A stretch of DNA of 64,000 bases from Tanypteryx hageni (Eukaryota > Arthropoda > Insecta > Odonata > Petaluridae), in assembly GCA_028673005.1 (NCBI GenBank), contig CM054118.1:61437401-61501400 (forward strand), given 5' to 3'. Positions 57,022 through 64,000 of this stretch are shown piece after piece (within the stretch, counting starts at the first letter, position 1; the number at the start of each line of letters is the position of its first letter). The translations under genes and the position numbers were made by a program. The notes under the pieces are model-generated. The model did no database searches and was not told the origin of the DNA. It saw nothing but the letters and a program-made list of their open reading frames with translations.

Positions 57022-57620
57022 GTCGATTCAATCAGTGTTCAAATTTTATTACAAATGTTTTTGTTTTGACGAATGCGTTTTTCGAGGACATTAACGTCAT
57101 TCGGTTAGAACGTCAAATAACATTTTTATAGAGAGTAACAATAAAATCTCTAACTAGCGATATTGAAAATTTCTGAAAGAGAGATTGTGGTATAGGTTTG
57201 TCGAATTCATAAGAACATGCGCGGATTTAGGCCGCGCACGGAGGGGAAGTTCCCTCTGTCATCTTGACTACCTCCACCCCACCGCTAGCCCATCCTTCTC
57301 CTTAGGTTTTCAGTTCTCACTGTTTACAGTTGACTGCCTAAACGAAGTTGTGCCAATATTTGGCAACAGTGTAGTTAGAAAAGGACCGAGACAGCGATAG
57401 CCCGTGCGATAAGGAAGGGCGAGAGCTGAGGGTGCCAAGTGGAGTGAGGGATTAGACAACACCCACACTACACCCAAAATGTTCTTTTGATCGCGGTAGA
57501 CCTATAGTAAAAATCTTTCGGCTTGAATTTCAGTTACAAAAAGCTGAAGGGAAGGTTATTTTAACATCATGTGTCGAATATATGGCAAAATGGTAGGTGT
57601 TTTGGAGATATTTTAGTATT
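57022..57620. other. Spacer between two tRNA-Pro loci
   Basis: Contains a GC-richer patch 57210-57440, including the small inverted repeat GCGCGGATTTAGGCCGCGC at 57219-57237. No gene recognised. Confidence 0.45.
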
Positions 57621-57734
57621 GGACTGTTGTTCTAGGGGTATGATTCTCGATTCTCGATTCTCGATTCTCGCTTCTCGATTCTCGCTTCTCGCTTCGGGTG
57701 TGAGAGGTCCCGGGTTCAAATCCCGGACAGGCCC
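57621..57734 (+). tRNA. tRNA-Pro (anticodon CGG) with internal heptamer expansion
   Basis: Shares both ends with the intact tRNA-Pro: GGACTGTTGTTCTAGGGGTA and GTCCCGGGTTCAAATCCCGG-ACAGGCCC. Between the D-arm and the anticodon stem the single GATTCTC of the normal gene has become seven heptamers (five GATTCTC and two GCTTCTC), adding 42 bases. The final heptamer still leads into a good anticodon arm: CTCGC, loop TTCGGGT, GTGAG, anticodon CGG. The acceptor stem has one mismatch (A3 against G70) and position 10 of the D-arm is T. A and B boxes survive but are 42 bases further apart. The nearest downstream T-run is only TTTT. Probably a pseudogene. Confidence 0.85.
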
Positions 57735-58161
57735 TATTTTCTGTTTCTATAGTATTTTATTACGTTATCGTAATCTTGGTGCTTTCAGTTTTAGCATGAC
57801 GTTTGGGTTTTTAAATGAATTGGTATGCTCTTGCATAACTGGCCTATACTGAGTTATTATACGATGAAAAACAGCACAAGGGGAACCAGAGAGTTAGCTT
57901 ACAACAAAGTAGTGAAACCAGTACCTACTAGAATATGCATCAGGGGTTTGAAACCCATACCATAAGGAACTCGGTAAGAAGTTAAGAAAATTGCAGCGGA
58001 AGGCAACATGATGTGTTAGGTCGTTTTCGAAGGGAAGTCTGCATAATCAAAATGTTGAAGGAGCTAGGGTGAAAATCGCTACAAAACACCAATGCCTTTC
58101 ATTGGGAATTGATTTTCCATACTTCAAGAGTATGGATTTTATGCTTAGACTGCATTATAAT
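57735..58161. other. No gene recognised
   Basis: Flanking sequence of the next hAT-type element, ending with its target duplication ATTATAAT (58154-58161). A small hairpin CCATACTTCAAGAGTATGG occurs at about 58119-58137. Confidence 0.45.
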
Positions 58162-58850
58162 TAGGGTATGGATTTTTCGGGTTTAAAAAAATTTCATTCG
58201 GAGGGTAAATATCGGGTTTATTTTCCTTTACATTTGGGTTAAAATCGGGTATATAAGAGTAATTAGGTTACAAATTTTTCGAGATTCAAAAAAGTTCAAT
58301 CTCGGGTAATTTTCGGGTTTTTTTATTTTTTAATTCGGACAAAATGAGTTTTAAATAAAAATCTTGTTTAAAAATTGAAAAGTTTTATCAACAATAAAAA
58401 CTATTTACTATAACTTAAGTATGGTTGAAAGTGTGAATATCTTGTGTTAAACGCCTCCAGGTGTAGAGGAACACCTCGCAGGCTGCACAAATATCTTGCT
58501 TCCCGTTCAACTTCTTTTGAAAACACACCAGATATTAGTGAAATAATTTTTTTCGTAATGTTTTCAACTAACAGCCACTAGGGTTATTTTTTATTGTCCT
58601 ATCGAAGATCTAACAGCAACTATAGCTAAGGCGAGGTCCTTGAATATTCGTGGCGCGAGCAAACCAACGAGATTCAGATTGTGTAACAAAGTAAGCTTAC
58701 GAATAAATTGTTCCCAAAGAGAATAAACAGACTGGTCACGAATATCTCGGACTGCACTCAAGTGCTGAGGTGCCTAAAAGCACAAGAATAGAAATGCTGC
58801 GGGCAAATATGAAAAATGTGGGGTATAATTTTGAAACAAGAAAAAAGTCT

Positions 58851-58920
58851 GCAATGACCGGGAATCGAACCCGGGTCTTCCACTTGCCGGGCGGATATTC
58901 TACCACTGAACTATCGTAGC
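58851..58920 (-). tRNA. tRNA-Gly-like pseudogene, inner-left copy
   Basis: On the minus strand: acceptor GCTACGA, D-arm GTTCAGTGGTAGAAT, anticodon arm TCCGC-CCGGCAA-GTGGA, T-arm CCGGG-TTCGATT-CCCGG, 3' acceptor TCATTGC then A. The layout matches metazoan tRNA-Gly(GCC), but position 33 is C instead of the universal U and the nominal anticodon is GGC (Ala). Two acceptor mismatches (T3-T70, C5-A68). A and B boxes are intact. Probably a non-functional tRNA-derived sequence. Confidence 0.75.
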
Positions 58921-59039
58921 AGATCAGTTTTCTTCGATGTATCTCTTCGAGGACATCCGTTGGGGCAACTTGATACTAGCTTGGCTAATTCCGTCCCAAC
59001 CAAGAAAACATCCGCGTTCAGAAACGAGAAAATTGATCT

Positions 59040-59109
59040 GCTACGATAGTTCAGTGGTATAATATCCATCCGGCAAGTGGAAGACCCGGGTTCGATTCCC
59101 AGTCATAGC
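59040..59109 (+). tRNA. tRNA-Gly-like pseudogene, inner-right copy
   Basis: Inverted partner of 58851-58920. Same C33 and GGC loop. It differs at TAGAAT to TATAAT in the D-arm, CCGC to CCAT in the anticodon stem, and CCCGG to CCCAG in the T-stem; its acceptor has one mismatch only (TCATAGC). Differences are scattered, so the copies have diverged since duplication. Confidence 0.75.
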
Positions 59110-59344
59110 AGAGCTTTTTCTCGTTTCAAAATTATACCCAACTTTACAGCTTATGCCTGTCTGCATAGGACCTTTGGACCGCTTTATTCCATCAATAAAA
59201 AATGTGTTTAAAGAAAATAATAATTTCGGTTTATTTCGGGTTTTTCCCGAAATTTAAAAACGGCAATTAGAGAGTAAAAATCTGGTAAAAATCGGGTAAA
59301 ACCCGAAAAATCCATACCCTAATTATAATCCATTTGATTTCAGT

Positions 59345-59745
59345 CAACGACGTATACATATGATGATGTCATCATTTTAAAATAATTTTTTTATCTGGAT
59401 ACGTACTAAAAGGCACATAACATATCCTAATTTTTTACATGTATTATATTTTAGTGTAAAATATAGGCTATTGTCTTAATGATAATTATAATTATTGCAG
59501 AAATAGGGCGATATGAGCCATAAAATTTGAAATTCAAAAACTTGGGCGCGAGCAGATTGCTAGAGAAATAAGAAAATACGGATAGATGCCATAATTACGC
59601 GGAAAATGAAACTATTATCTTATTTATATGGACTCTGCGTAGTTCAAATGCTGTAACGTTAGTTTATTTACGAGTTTAGATCTTGGTGTAAGGCGATTTT
59701 CAAGCGCTTGCAGCATGCAAGCACCGAAAACTCTCATTTAAAATC
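59345..59745 (-). repeat. Dispersed repeat (copy of 41700-42150, inverted)
   Basis: The reverse complement matches 41700-42150 through GTGCTTGCATGCTGCAAGCG, CATTTGAACTACGCAGAG, CATTTTCCGCGTAATTATGG and AAAAAATTAGGATATGTT, reaching GAAATCAAATGG immediately beside the hAT duplication. Confidence 0.8.
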
Positions 59746-59828
59746 GACAAAAATTATAACTAGAAGTTAAAGAAAACTGCAGTGGATCATCAAAGAAAAT
59801 GAACACTGGCATGCACAACAGAAGCATA

Positions 59829-60220
59829 ATCCTTTCTGGGATTCGAATCCTGGACTTCTTACACCCAAAGCGAAAATCGTACATCTCCAGTGGTGCCCAG
59901 ACCTTTTACATGGCGGGTCGCATTGGTGGTTCCAAATCCTTCGGCGGGCCGCATTGGAAGTTGCAAATCCTTCGGCGGGCAGAATTAGAGTGTAAATTGG
60001 AAGTTGCCTGTATATCATGAAATGCCATAAGTGAAAAATCAATATTAAAAAAGGTTTGTATGGTTAACATTACAATAGTAAAAGTTTTATTATCAAAATT
60101 TTCATAATAATTTATGAAATTGTGTGTTAAACTTTTCAGATTGCTTTTCATCATGGCTTCACGGGCCGCATTTGGCCCGCGGGCCGTAGGTTGGGCACCA
60201 CTACTCTAGACCAGCGAACG
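59829..60220 (-). pseudogene. tRNA-Pro pseudogene split by a hAT-like element
   Basis: The 5' half (CGTTCGCTGGTCTAGAG, 60220-60204) and the 3' half (GAGATGTACGATTTTCGC, TTTGGGTG, GTCCAGGATTCGAATCCCAG; 59887-59829) together align with the intact tRNA-Pro. The break falls inside the D-loop. The anticodon loop TTTGGGT (TGG) is retained, but acceptor and T-stems have decayed. The interruption is the element at 59888-60203. Confidence 0.75.
59888..60203. mobile_element. hAT-like MITE inserted in a tRNA-Pro copy
   Basis: The left end CAGTGGTGCCCAGACC and the right end GGTTGGGCACCACTA are inverted relatives obeying YARNG. The interior has GGCGGGTCGCA and GGCCGCATTTGGCCCGCGGG phrases common in hAT MITEs. 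No 8-bp duplication is visible; only CTC is shared at the two junctions, so the site has decayed or been trimmed. 316 bp. Confidence 0.7.
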
Positions 60221-60929
60221 TGTGTAGACACATTTCTGTGTCGCGAATATTTCGGAAGTTAAATTTAAATTAAGTGTTTTAGTTAATTATTTTCATTAAT
60301 AAATGCTGTGAGATAGTCACAAAGCATTTTTGAAACACAAATCAATCAATTTGAAGTAAAAATTGAGAAAAATTATTCCTCCCATCAAGAATATTAGTTC
60401 TGATGTAATTTGCATCCATGTGTCACGTAAACCTAATATTCCAGCTACATATTGTAGTTTTATAAAAAGGTTGGGAACCTCTTCTCTAGACCAACAGATC
60501 GACGTTTTATTCCGTTCCGTCGATACATCGACAATGCTGAGAAAAGAAATCATGAAACTAATCTTTTATTGTATAAGCTCTATTTAAATAAGTGGTCATA
60601 CCTTGCGCATACTGCTCCTTTCTCTATCGCCATTTTTCTTCTCATTTCTTGTCTGCATGACTTTTTGGAAACTTCTTCCAAAACAAACAACAATCAAGAT
60701 TCATCAATAAGGAAATAATTTCAGCTCATTTGTTGAATTTTTATGCTTTTCATTTGTATCGCAGCATTATTGTCGACTGATAGGCATTCTAAGTGGCCTC
60801 ATGATTCGGGAATAAGGAATAATGTATCCACGTTCAAAATGAAGTTGTATTTGCTAAAATCGAAAGAGTTATTCAAGCACGAGAATTGGTTCCCACGCTT
60901 CATTATCCTTTTAATATATCCGCTCGATT
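60221..60929. other. No gene recognised
   Basis: AT-rich with short chance frames. Confidence 0.4.
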
Positions 60930-61190
60930 GAGCCGCTCTTCTCTCTCCCCCTCCCTTCTCCGCCCCTCGTCTTTCTCGCGCCTTCTCCACCTCCTCTTCT
61001 AATTTCTCCCTACTTCTCCCTCCTCTCCCCTCTCTCCCACCTCTCACCTCCCTCCCACTTCTCACTTCCCTCCCACCTCTCACCTCCTTCCCACCTCTTT
61101 CTACAGACCCCTTGCCTTTCCTTCCTCCCTTCTTCCTCCCTCCTCTGCCTCCCTCCTCTGCCTTCCTCCTCTGCCTCCCTCCTTTCGGTA
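60930..61190. repeat. Pyrimidine-rich (CT) tract
   Basis: The plus strand is almost entirely C and T with phrases such as CTCCCTCCCACTTCTCACTT and CCTCTGCCTCCCTCCT repeated. Open frames on the minus strand here are compositional. Confidence 0.85.
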
Positions 61191-61700
61191 CCTCCTACGC
61201 CCCGCCGTGAACGACGCAGGCCCGCCGTTCGAAAAAGTCAAAGAATCGAATCGTGCGTTCGAAAAAAGAGCGTGCCTTCTGACTTTTTTAAAAAGACACA
61301 TGCGGACGCAGTTCGCGCTCTCCATTCACTCGATTCTCCGCGTCCCATGCTGAGAGAAACAGCCGCGGGACGTGACCTAAGAAAGGCTGGTGGATGCGTG
61401 GACCGCGAATGAAAAAAAAACACAGTCGCTCCGATAATAATTTCTCGTGCTGCGCGTCCTTATAATTCGGCAGAATTGAATAGAAACGCCACCGAAAGAC
61501 TCGGATAAAAAAAACTCTGAGAGCGGGAGGAAAGTTTTAAATAACTTCTCCTTGTTTTCTTTCTCTCGTTCTTGAAGTCAAAAAGGGTTGCAGTATTGTG
61601 AGAAGCCTGGAATGAGTTTCCATTGTCGATGCGCGAACGTGTTGGGGTCACTCGGAGCTCGGTCGCTAGGCGGGGTGTCCGTTATGCCGCCGTGCGCTTA
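61191..61700. other. CpG-containing patch, possible regulatory region
   Basis: CpG dinucleotides are far more frequent than in neighbouring sequence (CGCCCCGCCGTGAACGACGC near 61199, GGGACGTGACC near 61366, GATGCGCGAACGTG near 61628). It could be a promoter or 5' end of a gene outside the window, but no start codon context or exon stands out. Confidence 0.3.
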
Positions 61701-64000
61701 TTGCTGCGGTACAACAGTTTCCTTTTCATTTACATAGCCAAATGTCCCGTAGTGGGGGCTTTTAGATAAATTGCCTTTAGCTTTAGGACGGTAGCAGCTA
61801 CCGCGGAATTGTTATCTGGACCAAAAGTCAAGAGAGACAAACTCGCTGATTATTATAACTATTGTTAATATATACGTTGTATGTGTGATTATCTTCTTAG
61901 AACATTTAAATATACACAAATTCATACGTGCACGTGAATTATACTTGATCTTTCGCTGAGATGATTTCTTTAAAATATGACTAAAATTAATGAAATAGTA
62001 GGTAACGAGGCCGCGGTAATAACTAACATAAGTGTTGCCTTGTAGAGTAACAAACAGTTCAAGCCGTATCAAAATTACGTTGATTATTTTGACTGACCCA
62101 ATGAATTATAAAATAAGGCATTTACCAATATATAAATAACCCTTTTTAGTACTAAGATTCTTTTTGATAGTTCCCCCCTGCCTGTATTAGGAAAAGTTGG
62201 ATGGGATTGAAAATAACTTGGAAGGTATTACAACATGAAAAATAAACTACGTTTGCAAGAATGCTTCACATAAAATAGTTAAGCATGTAGGACATGAAAA
62301 TACTCCATCTTTTCTATAGTGAGCTGTATACGAAAACGATTATAGACGACCTTAGGCCATGGAGGGTGTTTGATAATGGACGAGTATACGCGACCGCGTT
62401 CTCTAAAGTGTTAATGCAAAATTAACTTCCATCGTGCAACTTTTGATCATGCTAAATTTCTTAAGCCTCACATCTCATCTCACGTCATCAATCTCCGAGA
62501 AAGAAAGAGATCCATGGAACGGAAGGGATACTATAACGCGCGTGACATTTAAAAAGAAAACTCGAAAATTTTTCTCCCCGAGTTCATTTAGTTATTCGCG
62601 GAAGGAACCGATTAAAAAAAACGCAACAATGAGCAGTTTTCTTTTCATCTTGTTCCACAAAAACCGAATCCTTAAAAACTTTCGTTTAAGCCTTTCTGCT
62701 TCGATTTCCCGCCGCATCCAAGTTTTCCACTGTCTCCTCGGAGTCGAACATTCGGATCCAAAAGGGAAGATGATGACTATTATGGGACTGCCTTCCGAGT
62801 CAGATCTCCTCGTCCTCTCCACCCTTTCCTCCCCCCTTTCTCTCTCTCTCTCTCTCCCTCGGTCTTCTTCGATCCCTTTATTTTGAAAAAAAAGAACCCC
62901 CTCAAGTCGCTCTATTACAACACTCGCCCCTGACGCCCTCTCCTCTTTCCTGTCGATAACTTTCCTTCTTCCCTCGCTCGCTTCTTTAAAAATCCTTTTG
63001 GGTATCGCAGCATCACAGGATCCGTAACGATTCGAATGGAGGATACCGAGAAATCGTCCTCTCTCCTCCTTCCCCTGTTCTCTCTCTCTCTTTCGCTTTC
63101 TCGAAATAAACCGTTTGGAATTAACATCCGACTCGATCCTTTGTCGCTTTTTTCTTCATCTTTCGACTCTTTAAAGCGCCGCTCCATAAAAACGCCCATG
63201 CAAAAAGAAATCGGTGAAGGGAGATACGGAGAGAGAGAGAGAGAGAAAGAAAGGTATCCGGGTCTAATTCATGCCGGCTAGAATCTCGCCAGCTTTGCCG
63301 TATTTAGTCTGACAGACTCCGACAGAGCCGGTAAGAAAATATTTGAAAAAATCATTCTCGCAATCATTAAACAAAGAACTTTTTTAGGACCTCTGAAAGC
63401 GATCGGGGTATATAAACGTGTTTGATTGAAACTAAAAATTCTTTTTTGTGCTAAATTACAATCTTTATTGCTATTTCACGACGCTATAAGTTTATCTCAA
63501 AATAATATACTTAGTGCAAGATATGCTTCAATTAATTTTACGAACATAAGTAATTTAATAATTTTATTGGAGGTGTTGTTAGATATCGGTCTGATGATAA
63601 TAATGAAGGCGAATATAATTTTAAGGTCATTCATGAATGCAAATTTTAAAAATATAATTAAATGTAAACGAGGCGTTGTTCTGCGTCAACATTTCATGTT
63701 TAGCTTTTTGTCGTAGAAATGACATTATTTTATGCTAATAATTATAAAATTTTTCGTTTACAGGCTTCGATTCATAAAATTTCAGCGAATGTAAACGCAA
63801 ATTTTGCAAAGATTTACTCTCATTCGAATCATTTTGTTATGTAAAATGGCGAAACGAAGTGCAACGATCCGTTTCATTTGAAGTGCCGGCTCTTTAAGGA
63901 TTTTTTTCAAAATCGTTCCTCCCATTTTCCGACTGAATGGGAAGGGTAGAGAGAGAGAGGTGACAGACAGACAGAGGGAGATATATATTTTCCTCTGGCG
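61701..64000. other. No gene recognised; CT and GA simple repeats
   Basis: Contains CT-rich runs near 62825-62870 and 63060-63100, a (GA)n run near 63230-63250 and a second near 63949-63960. Frames over the CT-rich parts lack splice sites and domains. The remainder is AT-rich. Confidence 0.4.

Larger units (their letters stand above)
58820..59142. repeat. Foldback (inverted repeat) with tRNA-like arms
   Basis: The left arm 58820-58933 and right arm about 59027-59142 are inverted copies, roughly 90% identical by eye, running from GGTATAATTTTGAAAC through the tRNA-like sequence to GTAGCAGATCAGTTTTCT. The spacer is about 93 bp. It is nested symmetrically in the hAT-type element, so the element carries one palindrome inside another. 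Confidence 0.85.
58162..59321. mobile_element. hAT-type non-autonomous element carrying an inverted tRNA pair
   Basis: A 1,160-bp element with 23-bp perfect terminal inverted repeats (58162-58184 and 59299-59321) beginning TAGGGTATGGATTTTTCGGG, flanked by the perfect 8-bp duplication ATTATAAT (58154-58161, 59322-59329). The duplication fits the hAT target consensus nTnnnnAn and the end fits YARNG. Subterminal CGGGT and ATCGGG words recur on both sides. The centre is a second palindrome with tRNA-like arms. No transposase frame. A related host repeat at 41700-42170 shows the unoccupied site. Confidence 0.92.

Noticed and set aside
58851..58920. Functional tRNA-Ala(GGC)
   Set aside because: The body is tRNA-Gly-like, position 33 is C instead of U, and the acceptor has two mismatches, so the GGC reading is most likely a mutated tRNA-Gly loop.
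60799..61325. Arg/Glu/Gly-rich minus-strand frames
   Set aside because: Translation of a CT-rich tract; repetitive composition only.
1..64000. CRISPR array, bacterial operon or prophage
   Set aside because: No regularly spaced direct repeats with unique spacers and no bacterial-type gene layout; everything points to an animal nuclear genome.

Overview
This is an AT-rich animal nuclear genome window, most likely arthropod (probably insect). Genes have long introns with GT-AG boundaries. The sequence is full of TIR elements with 8-bp target duplications, non-LTR retrotransposons, a tRNA-derived SINE, dinucleotide repeats and dispersed tRNA copies. There are no operons, ribosome binding sites or CRISPR arrays. 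The lineage is inferred from repeat content only; I could not run a search.

1-13 kb: the last two coding exons of a plus-strand GRIP-domain golgin (best match from memory GCC88/GCC1) at 4248-4356 and 11720-11802. They are separated by a 7.4-kb intron packed with transposon debris: pogo/Tigger relatives, a hAT MITE, ~150-bp tandem repeats and a dispersed repeat. The 3' UTR runs to about 13.03 kb.

13-28 kb: six phase-compatible exons of an unrecognised charged, coiled-coil-rich protein lie on the minus strand (27747 down to 15768). Its introns hold four good hAT-type MITEs, a LINE 3' end and a 3.5-kb CR1-like LINE. That LINE is 5'-truncated but has an intact 1006-residue endonuclease/reverse transcriptase frame behind an esterase-like ORF1.

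28-54 kb: no convincing host gene apart from a possible secreted-peptide first exon near 30.7 kb. This stretch has a SINE with a perfect 11-bp target duplication, nested TIR elements, a decayed RTE-like LINE (37.5-40.4 kb, minus), tandem repeats (43-44 kb), purine-rich tracts, microsatellites and a strong hairpin at 50.1-50.3 kb.

54-60.2 kb: the most unusual part. Four tRNA-Pro-derived loci lie within 5.5 kb: one intact gene, one carrying an in-gene heptamer expansion, one decayed, and one split by a hAT-like element. A 1.16-kb hAT-type element here has a perfect 8-bp duplication and carries two tRNA-Gly-like copies in head-to-head inverted orientation. A related repeat at 42.15 kb looks like its empty target site.

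60-64 kb: pyrimidine-rich and CpG-containing sequence with no recognised gene.
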